A stretch of 64,000 bases of DNA, from assembly GCA_949987565.1 (NCBI GenBank), contig OX465104.1:10210034-10274033 (forward strand), written 5' to 3'. Position 1 is the first letter of the stretch; every line of letters begins with the position of its first letter. The notes below the pieces were generated by a model. That model had not been told where the DNA came from and did no database searches. It saw nothing but the letters and a program-made list of their open reading frames with translations. This document shows, piece by piece, positions 53,437 through 64,000 of the stretch. The stretch comes from Luidia sarsii. Lineage: Eukaryota; Echinodermata; Asteroidea; Paxillosida; Luidiidae. The translations under genes and the position numbers were made by a program.

Positions 53437-55351
53437 TTGTTTGATTGCACAGACCCTTTAAGCCAGGGAAGTCTGCCATACGCTCTAACATTTCAGAGCT
53501 CAAACGGGATCGAAGAACTTGATTCGAAAGTTGGGGCAGTGTTTGGGTTGACGTCCCACGTGGTCCTCGTCCATCGGATGAGGCTCTACTGCCCAGAGGT
53601 GGGGAGCAGTACAAATAAGTCATTACGAATTGACCGCTTCTGTTCAAATTCTACTTAAATGTAGATCTGTTGAAACTGCAATGTGTGACTGCGCGTATTG
53701 CAAATGCAAATCAATAAAAATGACTGAATGAACGAACAAAAAATGGGAAATGGCTCTAGTATTTTCGTGTAAATATGAAAATCCCAATTGATTACTATGT
53801 ATTTAAAGGTACAATTACAACATTTTGTATTTGTTTCTGATTTTGTAAATGATTGATAAAGTCATTTTACTTTAGTCTGTTTCGGTAAATGTAGCATTTA
53901 GAAGAAAAAATAGTGACTGTTCAACCATGAAGGGAGAATTTCTGCATGAATGCAGGTCACAGGTTAGTGGTGCCAATTCCGAAACTAACTCAGTGGAACT
54001 ATGGGATCTGTTGACTAATAGCTATCAATCAAATGGAATTATGCTATTCCTCGTCAGCTTCATAGCAACGATATGGGTTTTCATTCAAATGTCTTTATCC
54101 CCCAAACAACAAAAGCGAAGCATAGCAGAGCGAACAATACAGACCAAACTTTACCGGGCCAGCTAAACACTATTGAAAAAAAAAAAAAAAAAAAGACATG
54201 TACGTTTTTTCCATTACTTCTAGATACACATTGAAAGAAGCATTTTCTTCCCAAAAATACACAGATGCTATTATTGGTATATACTTGGTACTTAGAAAGA
54301 CACGGTGCCACAGTAAAACCGTCAATTGTTTTGACTTTTGACAAAGAGGGCAACATTTACGAACTTTACAATTGCATAAAAAAGGATTATTACGTGTATA
54401 TGATTATTTCGTGTTGTGAATGTACGGGTAATAGACCATCGTATACAAATGGCATAACGAAAACAGTGTTTCGCGATCTTTTTCTTGAACACTTGTCTGG
54501 AACTTTCCTCAATGCCATACGTGATCACATTGTTTGACCCAATGTCACACTCCTTTTAGAATACACCTAGACGTACCTAGTTGCAAATTCCCTCAGAATT
54601 TAGTTTCATTTTATATAATTCTCCTCATTTTAAATATTCAATATTGTTATCATTATGATTAAATCTCTATCCTTAAAGATTTATTATTTATATTTATAAT
54701 TTGCAAATAGCTACATGTACTTTGACTTATTTAATAGTTATTCTCTTCAGATGTGTATACTGTTTGCCATCCAATTAGTTTGGAGAGCCCCCTGATTGAC
54801 AGGAGCTTGGTTCTCTGGGGTAATACTGCGGGAGCTAATTGGATGTTGTTTTTGTTTCCATTACTTTTCCAGTGTTAGTTGTGTGCTGTAACGTAAAAAG
54901 TATATCCCAGAAAATAAAAAATAAAAAAAATTAATTAAGTTGTATACGAGAAATCCTGTTCACTGGGGAGAAATGGCCAGTTAGAATTTACTTACTAATT
55001 TGTGAATTACTTGGGCCGTAATCCTTTCAAATTTTTCTAGTGTCGTAAATTTAATAATTCTACATAACTTTCTTTCAGTATAGATGCTTTTGATTTGATT
55101 TCCAATTCTTCTGTTTCAATTGTATGTAATTAAGGTGTACACTCTTTGGTGGGGTTTTTTCGGCAAACGGTCAAAGGAATAGATGAAGTCTTCAACTTCA
55201 GATTCACCTAAAGAGCAAAAAACGCCTAAATGACGAAAGAAAATGCGATACTTTCACATGATTTATTTTGATGATTTATTTTCTGCAGCGTTGGAGGATT
55301 TGCCATTTGGTGAAAGAGCCGACGATTTGTGTCACAATCCGACTCCTGCCT

Positions 55352-55713
55352 TTAAAGGCCCTACACAACATGGGTTGAGGTCAAAGAATAGCATCCATAC
55401 GTTGTCTGATCCAACATATGCATGAAATAGCACACCTGTGGAAATTTCGGCCAACCGAGTCTCGAAAAAATGATGAAAAACCACTTGTTTCGCGAAAATG
55501 CAGGATTCAATGCCGTACTGTTCCAAAAATAGTTTAGATCTCGGTGAGGCGTAAACATTTTCTTTTACTCTTTTCTCCCAAAATACAACAACTTGGGCAG
55601 AAATATTTCAGTGCGAGGTTTCTACTACAACCATCTTCAAACTGTATAAGTTTCATGTAAATCTGTGAACATTTCTGTTTTTCGATCTTACCAATGTTGT
55701 GTAGGGGCTTTAA
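55352..55713 (+). mobile_element. TTAA MITE copy D
   Basis: TTAA at 55352-55355 and 55710-55713, ends AGGCCCTACACAACATGGG and CCAATGTTGTGTAGGGGCT, with internal words as in copy A. Same orientation as copy A. Confidence 0.85.
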
Positions 55714-56269
55714 ACGTGACAGGGGTCTTCAATACAAAACCTTTTCATATCAAGGTTTAGTTTGAACACACAGAAATTGTATATTTTCTGATCCATAAAT
55801 GTTAAAAGTTGTCCAGAAAAGCAAACAACCAAAAACAAAATTACCGTGATCGCAGTTCATTTTAGATATTCATAATTATAGCCTATATACATCTTGCTGA
55901 TCATAATAATAAAAGTACACCACAATATTCAACACGATTTCATAATAATAGTAGCTTAATGATCTCGCACTGGTAGCGTTGCTAATTTCACGCCTTTAAA
56001 TATCTGTAGGCCCATGGAGGAAGGAGTACTCCTACCTCCATGGTAGGCCTATGACAATGGAGAGCTGTACAGTCCATTCCATCATATTCATGTCATACCA
56101 AGGAGGTAATAGGCTCGCCCAGTACCACCTTGGTCATACCCCCCTGTATTGTTCGGAATGGGCCAGCTGTGGGTGGCTTGGGTAGAGGAGGGCTGGGGCT
56201 CATTGAATGCTATAGCACACTGGCCTTCAATGAGGCCCGCGAGGCCGAGCTCAAATTGGAGGCATATAA

Positions 56270-56640
56270 GCGTCACGACGTATGACACTTAACCACCGTG
56301 GCTAAGCTATAAGTGCGCATGCGCGAAGCCAGGTTTTGCTGAGGCCTCCCCGGATCATTCATTCATTCATTCATTTCTCAGGTAGTTACAGGCACAAGCA
56401 CGAAACAACCCTAACCCTTATCCTAATCCTAACCCTAACAACCCTAATCCTGAACCTAACCCTAATACTAATCCTAATCCTAACTCTATCAGTAACGCTA
56501 ACCCAACCCGAACTGTAACTCTAACCGTAACCATAACCCTAACCTACGCTGGTTTACAAAACACGTGCTTGTATAGTCCCCACACAATTTACGGGGTACC
56601 AGCATGGCTCAACGACGGTGGTTAAGCGTCATATGTCGGT
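56270..56640 (+). mobile_element. TIR element carrying telomere-like CCCTAA repeats, copy 1
   Basis: Terminal inverted repeats ACGTATGACACTTAACCACC and the inverse GGTGGTTAAGCGTCATATG bracket a (CATT)n run, then about 150 bp of degenerate CCCTAACCCTAATCC repeats, then TACGCTGGTTTACAAAACACG. The same element, inverted, is at 61735-62135. The telomere words are part of a mobile unit, not a chromosome end. Confidence 0.75.
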
Positions 56641-57544
56641 GCTGTTATATATCTCCCAAATTGGAGGGATAACGGCTGTACAATAAAACAATATGCGGCA
56701 GGCAAATGGCAAATGAGTTCGCCGAGGGTCGGGATCGGAGGTCATCGACATGCGGTCAACAGAGCCTTGACCCCATCCTTCAGTCCCACTGGACTTTTTA
56801 GCGGCCCTGTTAAGTTACCGTGGCTGAGTCTTCCGCGACTCCTCTCGCCCTGTTAGTTTTACATCACGGTTGCGGTAACTTGACAGGGTCGTCCCCACTG
56901 GATTTGATTTTGTCATTCTTCCGTTCAGCCTCGGTAGTTTTACAAAATTGAGTCCACTGTTGCACTTGGTAACCGCCCCCCCCCCCCCTCTGCCGCCAGT
57001 AGGGATGAGGGTAAACAATTGCCGGAATTTGCAGGCACTTTTTTACGTTTTCATTTCACGGACGAATGCTTCACAGGCATGTGCACTGCACTTCCGTGGG
57101 AAAGAAAAATCCCAACAGGAAACCTTGGAGAGGGTTTACCTACGAATCCCTGAACAAATACGTTTCGTTTCATTAAAAACCGCTTTAGTGAACCCATGAC
57201 GCCGTGCAAAATACATTAACCGCGGTTTGGCGATTTCTTTGAACGGCAACGATGCGATTCCCATTCAACGTCAGCTTCTGACGAACAGAAAAGACACCCT
57301 CACCGTTTTCATTTTTCGTCAAAACCTCGATCGAAAAAACCTCGATCGCTAGTTGTTTACAAGACCTTTCCCTTGAAAGACTAGCACGTACGGAGTTGTT
57401 TACAAGACCTTCCCTTTGAAAGACTAGCACGTACGGTTAGCATGCAATCGGAATGGGGATCCAACCCCCCCCCCCCCCCCGCAATTGTTGCCCAGTAATC
57501 CGTCACGCAAACTCCCCTTAGACCTACTTCTGATGAACTTGAAC

Positions 57545-57735
57545 CAGTGAGACTTAAGGCTTTGCATGGTGGGTGAATCAATAAAGGAAGGTTTGCGGTG
57601 AACACCATGTATCAGGTCTCTTAAAGGAAGAGGTATGGTTCTGAAAAGAACCTGTTACCCTCAGGTTCTTTTCAGAACCATACCTCTTCCTTTAAGAGAC
57701 CTGATACATGGTGTTCACTGCAAACCTTCCTCTAT
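57545..57735. mobile_element. TTTGCGGTGACACCATGTA foldback, near-perfect hairpin
   Basis: The best-preserved hairpin of the family: GAAGGTTTGCGGTGAACACC, ATGTATCAGGTCTCTTAAAG and GGTTCTGAAAAGAACCTG are followed within a few bases by their reverse complements. Arms are about 75 bp. Confidence 0.8.
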
Positions 57736-58110
57736 TAACTTGAACCAGATCAAGCGTCAGGCAATCGATTTTGCCAGACATTCACTTGAGGACTTTTCGC
57801 GTTCGACAAACGGGTATATAGTAACAATCGTCTCATTGAGATCCCCCACCCAAAAAAAAGTGCAATCAGGGCTTTGCTCTCATGGCCGCTGAAGGTAGGT
57901 AGCTCAAGCTCTCTCCTCGCCGTGTTCGCTGCGTGTCTCAACCATCCAACATGTGGCTTTCATTCTAAAGAACACACCTCTCAAAGTAGCATTAAAAAAA
58001 ATGTTGCAAACTGCTCACTGACTCAGACGACTGGAGCGCAAAGCTCAAAGATGACTGAGGACCTGACGGCTGAAGATTCAATCCTAGAGGGAGCACTTTC
58101 AAAGGTAGAA

Positions 58111-58329
58111 TAAAGAAGATTCTCCTCCAGAAAGAAAATAGCTAAACCAAAGACTCCTCTCGAGTCTCGACATCAACAAAGAGCGACCACAGCCTGGGGT
58201 TTGGGGCTATTGGATGAGGGGGGGAGGAAGCCCAGACCGAAGCTGGGTTTGAAAGTAAGGAGTTCCTCAGCTGTTGATGTCCCTCACTGCCCAATGTGTG
58301 GGAGTCACCTGGCAAAATGCCTGGCCTAA
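58111..58329 (+). other. Unassigned open stretch ending in a Cys pair
   Basis: After an in-frame TAA, about 72 codons stay open and end with VPHCPMCGSHLAKC then a stop. The same frame continues into the hexamer array after 58336. The Cys pair is reminiscent of a treble-clef or UBZ-type start, but no His/Cys partner pair follows. No start codon and no convincing splice sites. It could be a fragment of a gene or a chance frame. Confidence 0.2.
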
Positions 58330-58417
58330 GTTCTGATGCCTTCAGAAAGTAGACATCCCAATACTCAACGTCAAGAAAGAGCCCCTGCCGGTAAATTCAA
58401 ACTTTCGTCGGACAGAG

Positions 58418-58612
58418 GCGAAGCCAGAGGCAGAGGCAGAGGCAGAGGCAGAGGCAGAGGCAGAGGCAGAGGCGAAGCCAGAGGCAGAGGCAGAGGCAGA
58501 GGCGAAGCCAGAGACAGAGGCAGAGACAGAGGCAGAGGCAGAGGCAGAGGCAGAGGCAGAGGCAGAGGCAGAGGCAGAGGCAGAGGCAGAGGAAGAGGCA
58601 GTGCCAGAGCCA
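58418..58612. repeat. AGAGGC hexanucleotide array, about 60 bp beyond the ARL16 stop
   Basis: (AGAGGC)n with a few GAAGCC variants. The RG-rich frame on the plus strand is an artefact of the array. It probably lies in the ARL16 3' UTR or just beyond. Confidence 0.85.
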
Positions 58613-58667
58613 GGTTCTCAGAAAGAGGGAACTTCCCCCCCCCCCCCGCCCCCTATGATGGCGCTCA

Positions 58668-61600
58668 TCACTGTCCTCGGCTGTGAGCCGCCAGCCACTT
58701 CATGACCTCCACCAGACCCTGGCCTTCCCGCGCACTGATCTCCAGCACCGTGATCGGCTGGGGCGCTGTGCGGACGAGGTCGTCCAGCCGAAGCAGGTAC
58801 CTCAACTCCCCCAGTGGCATGGACAGATCCAGGTCCCTGCATTAGGCCAGTGCAAACGAGATACCAATAACTACAATGGGAAACCCTCCATGGAGGAAGA
58901 GGGGGCACGAATTTCAAATTGCTCCAGCATCAATACCGAACATCAGAAAAGCGTTTGAAAACTAATGACAGAGCAGATTGAAATGACCACATGACTTTAG
59001 AAGAGGTTTGGACATCTTGATCCGATTTGGACAGAATGTTCACAAACTACTTACTGACAGCAAAGAAATCCATGTAAATGTACACCAATCTTTAACCACT
59101 TCGCGCCGGGACCTCCGAATCCGGAGGTCAATTGGATTGCCTATGCAACGGGGCCCTCCGAATCCTGGCACCACTATTTTCCACAATCTAAACAAAGACT
59201 CTTTTAAGCTTAGAACAAAGCAATACGAATCAGTACAAAGACCCTTTTTGACGCAAGATGCCACATGAATTGCAACATTAGCAGCAGTAATTGTGCCATT
59301 GTGGGACTTTTACTGTGGAGGATCGAGGGATACCGCGCTGCAGATGAAAGCACGCGGGGGACATTGTCTTTGCATGCCACACAGCCCAACGGTCGTCGGT
59401 CTGGCATTGGAATTCCCCCCACATTCTTTACCATAATCTGTACGCTCGTTTGTGGCCGACAAACTCAAAGATTTGACTGCCTGGAGTGAAGGCTGGAGTC
59501 TGCGGTCAGGAATTGTCAGCAGCGTACACGCACGCACACACACACGTCCGTTACGGTCCATTGACGATGCACAAAGGGCCCTTTTTCGAATGGATAATCT
59601 CTTGACAAAAGCCACAACAACGTCCGAATTGTGCCAGGTTTTACTCTCTTGTACCCATAGTATACCCTTATTGATTTATTTCACATAAATTTATTGTTCC
59701 GATTGTTTTAGCGAGATTTGAAAATGATGCATTGTTCAAAGACCCCCGTATGGCGGTCATCGGCGCTGAAAACCCCCCCGGCGCGAAGTGGTTAAGAGGG
59801 GGCCTGTTTGGATTCTTAGCACTCCCTTCTCAACAGCCTCTGCTTTTGAGAAAGGTCCGGCAAGGATTAAAAAATGTCAGGCCCCCCTGATGAATCTTTT
59901 TTGGGGTTGATTCGGCGTGGATGGGGATTTGAGCACAGAGCCTCCCCGCGCATCACTTACACTTTGTTCAGGAGGATCAGTACGTTGACCCTCTGCATCT
60001 TGTCGGACTGGAGGGTGGAGAGGAGCTGTATGCAGGAGGTAGACAGCTGAGTCGGGCGGGAGGCATCGATCATAAACTTGGAGAAACAATGGCAATAATA
60101 TCAGAATTACTTCGCAGATTGCAGATGCAGATTGGTGGATGTATACAAAGGAGGAGGGAGGAGGAGGAGAAGGAGGTGGAAAAAAAAAAGGAGGAAAAGA
60201 CGGAAAAGAACAAGACATAGAAGGAAATGATGAAGGAGATTGGGAAGGACAGGGAAGTAAGTGAACGACAAAGTCATTTCCTGAAAACCCCTACAGGCAA
60301 TCAATTGTGCGACTACGGGTGAGTATTTACGCAGCCGAGAGATTCACGGCAGGGGTGCAGACACCCTTCAGTTTTTAGGGTTTCAACAGATAAAAATGAG
60401 CAGTTTGAGATACATGTTTGACACAAAACAAATTATTAGACAAAAATAAAACAAATAAAATCACGCTATTTCCAGAAATCCGGGAATTTCCGGAAGTCTT
60501 ACATCCCTGGGAAGGAGGAGGAGAAATATGAGGAAAAGTAGAAAGAGAAGGAGGAGGAGAAGGAGGAGGAGATGGAGAAGGAAAAGGAGGCAAAGGAGAA
60601 GGAGAAGGAGGAGAAGGAGAAGGAGAAGGAGAAGGAGAAGGAGAAGGAGAAGGAGAAGGAGAAGGAGAAGGAGAAGGAAAAGGAGGGGAAAGAGAAGTAG
60701 GACACAAAAGGGATGGAGTAGGAATAAGGAGAATGAGGATGAGGGTGAGCAGGAGGAAGAGGCTAAGAAGCAGGAAAAGGATGAGGGGGAGGGGAAGGGT
60801 GAAGATGATGATGATAATTGACACCTGACAAGTTGACAGGGAGTCTGTCCTTACCATGAGAGCTGAGCAGTCCGAAAAATAGTTGTACCAGATAGGAGCC
60901 ATCGCCCCGCCAAGCTCCCGTATTGTAACTTCATTCCGCTTGCTGAGAGACATCTTCACAAGGTTGGTTCCGACCTATGTAAAAGCAAATCATTCAGGCT
61001 TTTCAAGATTGTGTTCATGGTCTACAGAAAAATAACTAAATAAAATTCCATGATTGAATAAAAAATAATCAAGATTTAGAGAAAAGATCAATTAACTAGA
61101 TTACATTATTGAAAGAAGAAATATATATGTGCATATAATTGTTATAATTTTAAAAGATTTACTAAAAAATGCATGCAGTCAGTGCAGTGATCAAAATAAC
61201 ATTCACTTCAGGGCACAACCTAGTCCCACTCCCACTTACTAGGCCGCTAGTAGCTCCCTTAAACGAGTTTTGAGATTGTGACAGATAATCTCAAAACTCG
61301 TTTAAGGGAGCTACTAGCGGCCCAGTAAGTGGGACTAGGCACGACCAAATATTTAAGCAATAAAATCAGGGCGCAACAAACTATTTGCAAGACTCACAGT
61401 TGGTATTGTTGAGGGATTTTCTTCCGACTCTGTGAAGGATCCTTTGCTGGAGTAATGTGTTGCAATGGTTTAAGGAAAACTAAGTCTACGCATAAAATTC
61501 CAGCCAAAGTCAATGATTAGAGTTAGCATATCCACTCATATACGTAGCTAGTATATGATATGATTTTGGCGTCAAGAATGTAACGCAATGAGGGGTTGCC

Positions 61601-62611
61601 CTGGCTGATGTGAACAAGCTTTTTCCCAGTTGCCGACAAAATACAGGCAGCTCGGGGGGATTCGAACCCGTGACTCTGCTTTGCCATGCAGATGTCTTAA
61701 CCACTGGACCAAGCTGGGAGATATATAACAGGACCGACATATGACGCTTAACTACCGTCGTTCAGCCATGCTGGTACCCCTTAAATTGTGCGGGGACTAT
61801 ACAAGGACGTGTTTTGTAAACCAGCGTAGGTTAGGCTTACGGCGCCACAGTTAGGGTTATGGTTACGGATAGAGTTAGAGTTTGGGTTGGTTTAGCGTTA
61901 CTGATAAAGTTAGGATTAGGATTAGGATTAGGGTTAGGTTCAGGATTAGGGTTGTTAGGGTTAGGATTAGGATAAGGGTTAGGGTTGCTTCGTGCTTGTG
62001 CCTGTAACTACCCAAGAAATGCATGGATGAATGAATGAATGAATGAATGAATGCAGGAGGCCTCAGCAAAACCTGGCTTCGTGCATGCGCACTTATAGCT
62101 TAGCCACGGGGGTCAAGTGTCATACGTCGTGACGCTTATATGCCTCAAGCTGGTATCTGAGCAGCAGTCAGTTTGATTGAACAAAGCTGTACTGAGATAG
62201 TTTGGCCTCATTATAAATTATATGCACATGGCCCTACGTGCCGAACTGGGTTAGCCTCACTCTTTATTAATACAGTCGACTTCACAAAACTTATCATAAC
62301 TTATGATCAATTGCGAGACGGTCACGACGGTGAGCGATGCCCAGAATTCCAGAAACCATACGGCATACTAATTACTAGCACAAGTTACGATGGGTTATCA
62401 GTGGTAAGTTGAATTTATTTGCATCGTAAGGCTTTGTGAAATACACCATGATCCGAAAACCTATCCACTCAAGTTTTTGAGTTAGTGACTTAGCGATGCC
62501 GGGAAAAACTAAACAGTAATTTTTGTAAAAACTAAAATTAAAAAGGATATTTTGAAGACGTTTCAGCATCAGCGTTTTTCCGACCCCGGTCGTACCGATG
62601 AGGAGACACAT
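58668..62611 (-). CDS. ARL16: ARL16, ADP-ribosylation-factor-like GTPase (5 exons)
   Basis: Exons: 62611 to about 62550 (3' end unsure), 61446-61398, 60974-60855, 60076-59961, 58836-58668 (TGA). The start MCLLIGTTGVGKTLMLKRLQ matches human ARL16 and holds the P-loop GTTGVGKT. Exon 2 ends NPSTIPT and exon 3 begins VGTNL, the switch-I Thr region. Exon 3 also has TIRELGGAMAPIW, the ARL16-type G3 in which the usual WDxGG is RELGG. Exon 4 has FMIDASRPTQLSTSCIQLL and NKV, completing NKVDLDLSM (G4) with exon 5. Exon 5 ends EISAREGQGL (G5) and WLAAHSRGQ. No N-terminal Gly for myristoylation, as in human ARL16. The upstream in-frame codon at 62671 is GTG, so 62611 is the best start. The exon 1 donor is ambiguous: with exon 2 starting at 61429 a weak donor near 62532 fits phase. 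Confidence 0.92.
59092..59795. mobile_element. TTAA-flanked element, 704 bp, CCACTTCGCGCCGGG ends
   Basis: TTAA at 59092-59095 and 59792-59795. The left end CCACTTCGCGCCGGG pairs with CCCCCGGCGCGAAGTGG at the right. Interior frames (about 75-100 codons) show no transposase motif. It sits in ARL16 intron 4. The right end is shared with 6185-6326. Confidence 0.75.
60270..60432. repeat. Interspersed repeat copy (CCAAAGGCCAATAAA family)
   Basis: Third copy of the repeat at 7553 and 10519, with AATTGTGCGACTACGGGTGAG, GGCAGGGGTGCAGACACCCTT and TTTTTAGGGTTTCAACAGA. It lies in ARL16 intron 3. Confidence 0.7.
60515..60800. repeat. GGAGAA hexanucleotide and GGA-rich tract
   Basis: A purine-only strand, mainly (GGAGAA)n at 60590-60680, in ARL16 intron 3 about 55 bp beyond the exon 3 donor. 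Frames of SPSPSP / RRRRRR type are artefacts. Confidence 0.88.
61219..61338. mobile_element. Perfect-arm palindrome in ARL16 intron 2
   Basis: Arms of about 52 bp (CCTAGTCCCAC through GAGTTTTGAGA and inverse) around a loop of about 12 bases, with very few mismatches. It sits 60 bp from the exon 2 donor at 61397. Confidence 0.8.
61610..61720 (-). mobile_element. tRNA-derived SINE-like element, family 2, good A and B boxes
   Basis: On the minus strand CCCAGCTTGGTCCAGTGGTT resembles an A box, and GTCACGGGTTCGAATCCCCC a B box, followed by the family tail CGAGCTGCCTGTATTTTGTC. The head is close to a real tRNA in layout, but the 3' acceptor strand is replaced by the family tail. Confidence 0.65.
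61735..62135 (-). mobile_element. TIR element carrying telomere-like repeats, copy 2
   Basis: Inverse of 56270-56640: CATATGACGCTTAACTACCG, GTTTTGTAAACCAGCGTAGG, GTTAGGGTTAGGATTAGG repeats, a (GAAT)n run and AAACCTGGCTTCGTGCATGC. It lies in ARL16 intron 1. Confidence 0.75.
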
Positions 62612-62671
62612 GGCTGTATCTTTGTTTGTGGAATGCGCGGCAGTTAATGAACCGTTCCTTGCAGAGTTCAC

Positions 62672-62900
62672 GTAAATGTTTGGGAAGAGTTTCCAACTTT
62701 ACAACCCCTGAGTACTTTCCTACATGTATTTACAAACAGCGATGGGCGCCGCCATGATGGAATGCCCAGTTGGATTCTGGGAAATGTGCTGCCTTTGTTA
62801 CGGAGTCCTATTGACGACACAGTAAATTATATTCTGAGTGGGCAAATCAGTGGTGAGGGAGGGGGGATTTTCCCGTAAGATGAACAATACGTCGTGTATC
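62672..62900 (-). promoter_or_regulatory. Possible ARL16 promoter with YY1- and STAF-like words
   Basis: Just upstream of the ARL16 start are GCGCCGCCATGATGG (about 62747-62761, resembling a YY1 site) and TTCTGGGAAATG (about 62776-62787, the core of a ZNF143/STAF-like site on the opposite strand). Both are common in TATA-less housekeeping promoters. The assignment rests on position and word matches only. Confidence 0.3.
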
Positions 62901-64000
62901 CTGTTCTAATCATTACGTTAAATCCCTAATAATTATTGCAGTATATTGTCTTGTTGCGATCTGCGAGGGGATCAACAAATTTAACTAATATTATTATGAG
63001 AGAGTGACTCGAATAGCGTACACTATAGGCCATACTATAATAATAATACTACATGTATAATGTTTTAATTATTATTATTATTTTTTTTTTTTTTTTATAT
63101 ATGTTTTCATATATATTTTTTTATAAGCCTAGTAAGCCACTGTACAAGATAGTTTACTAATAAATATTTTGGAACTTTCCTAAGTGGACTATAACAACAC
63201 TGAGAGCGCAGTACTGTACAGCAACAGACGTTTCGTTTGACAAAGTGTAGTTGGTACCTTGATTAATCAAAAGGATAGTAAATATAATTATATTTGAAAA
63301 GTGTGTGCTAGCCACAGCTAGCCCTATAATTATATTAATAATGAGTTTTCTTCTATAGCGCCAAAATCCGCCAAAAATTGACGCTCAAGACGCTTTAAAT
63401 GGTCGGAGCATCGTAGGGGTGAACTATATTGCCCATTCCGGTGGCAATGATAAGTTGACTATTATTGATACCCATCTTCTAAGGGCTGGATAGTTCAGAT
63501 GGAAAGAGAGCTCGTATGCAATTAGGTCTCGGCGTCAAATTTACTCTGCCATTAAAACTAATCAACAATTGTGGCGTTTCTTCACAAGATTCCCTCTGAA
63601 AGTGAAAACATTGATACGAAAATCAGGCAAATGACTGACTGACTGACTTTACTGACCATTTTCATCTTTAGTCAGTAGGCAGTTCGCAATATTTGAATTG
63701 TAGGAATCACGGCAGGGGCAAAAACTTGACCTGCGAAGGGCATAGCGCTCTGCATCGTGGCAAAGGGGAAGACTGCGTACGTATAAGCGCCAATGGGCAT
63801 GGGCTGTGTGGTATAATAGCATGATGGCTATACTACGGGTTTCGGGTCAACTGAATAAAGGCGGAAAAATTAATATTATGGTAAGGACTGCATGGGTATA
63901 CGGTGCGCGCGCGGTGTGCGGTGGCCGGTAAGGGATAAGGGAAAGGGGATTTAAACTACGGGGCTGAATGTACGTACTGCATGGTGTAGGGGCACATTAA
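62901..64000. other. Upstream flank of ARL16 without a recognised gene
   Basis: AT-rich sequence with a poly-T run (63080-63100), the SINE above, and a short fragment of the foldback family (GTCAGTAGGCAGTTCGCAATATT near 63670). Nothing reads as an exon. Confidence 0.5.
63400..63560 (+). mobile_element. tRNA-derived SINE-like element, family 1
   Basis: Leader words GTGAACTATATTGCCCATTCC and GGCAATGATAAGTTGAC, then AAGGGCTGGATAGTTCAGATGG and TTAGGTCTCGGCGTCAAATT. Matches the copies at 26755 and 33228. Confidence 0.65.

Larger units (their letters stand above)
51412..58667. other. Intergenic tract between SLC26A11 and ARL16
   Basis: The two genes converge here. The tract holds a TIR element (51620-51812), a foldback (53254-53436), a TTAA MITE (55352-55713), a telomere-motif element (56270-56640), a poly-C stretch (57466-57480), a foldback (57545-57735) and a hexamer array (58418-58612). 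Frames at 53927-54166 (one hydrophobic segment) and 54265-54537 are unassigned. Confidence 0.55.

Noticed and set aside
56390..56560. CCCTAA repeats as a chromosome end
   Set aside because: Degenerate, bracketed by terminal inverted repeats, and present again inverted at 61840-62000 inside a gene intron.
58336..58686. RG-rich (RGG-like) protein of 116 codons
   Set aside because: Hexamer array next to, and antisense to, the ARL16 3' end. No gene structure.
61620..61715. tRNA gene on the minus strand
   Set aside because: A and B boxes are good, but the acceptor stem does not pair and the 3' side runs into a SINE tail found in other copies.

Overview
This is a stretch of an animal nuclear genome, most likely an invertebrate deuterostome (echinoderm, hemichordate or amphioxus; I cannot tell which). 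Short GC-rich exons with GT/AG boundaries sit in AT-rich introns, and tRNA-derived repeats, foldback MITEs and decayed TTAGGG-like tracts are common. There are no operons and no bacterial signals. Every exon boundary given below was read by eye and checked by summing codon phases.

Four protein-coding genes are recognisable. From left to right: (1) HGS (Hrs), the VHS-FYVE-UIM subunit of ESCRT-0, on the minus strand from 13559 to 688, with thirteen exons visible and the 3' half beyond the left edge. (2) An unnamed gene at 23064-26331 (+), coding for a DRE-TIM/HMGL-like TIM-barrel protein with a C-terminal EF-hand; one base is missing from its second coding exon. (3) An SLC26A11-like sulfate/anion transporter at 30743-51411 (+), fourteen exons, with a long repetitive C-terminal extension. 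(4) ARL16, a small GTPase, at 62611-58668 (-), five exons. In human, HGS, ARL16 and SLC26A11 all map to 17q25.3, so three of the four genes look like a retained ancestral linkage in a rearranged order.

The spaces between genes (13.6-22.8, 26.3-30.7, 51.4-58.7 and 62.7-64.0 kb) and most introns are packed with repeats. These include several foldback/MITE families (one with TTAA target duplications and a 19-nt terminal repeat present at least four times), at least two tRNA-derived SINE-like families, a telomere-motif element in two inverted copies, and large tandem arrays. The main arrays are a 10-bp CAA-rich array with a 334-bp higher-order period (27.06-28.3 kb), a roughly 20-bp CTAG-containing array (38.5-40.3 kb), a purine-rich array wrapped around HGS exon 9 (4.2-5.2 kb), a CCTG(T/C) array just before SLC26A11 exon 1, and a TAC/CTG triplet tract. 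Most long open frames in the window come from these arrays.

The four genes do not form one pathway: HGS sorts ubiquitinated endosomal cargo, ARL16 is a small GTPase, SLC26A11 moves anions, and the EF-hand enzyme has no known role. The most noteworthy items are the DRE-TIM/EF-hand protein, the transporter's C-terminal repeat extension, two partial exon duplications (HGS exon 9 and the first coding exon of the EF-hand gene), and the density and nesting of foldback elements.
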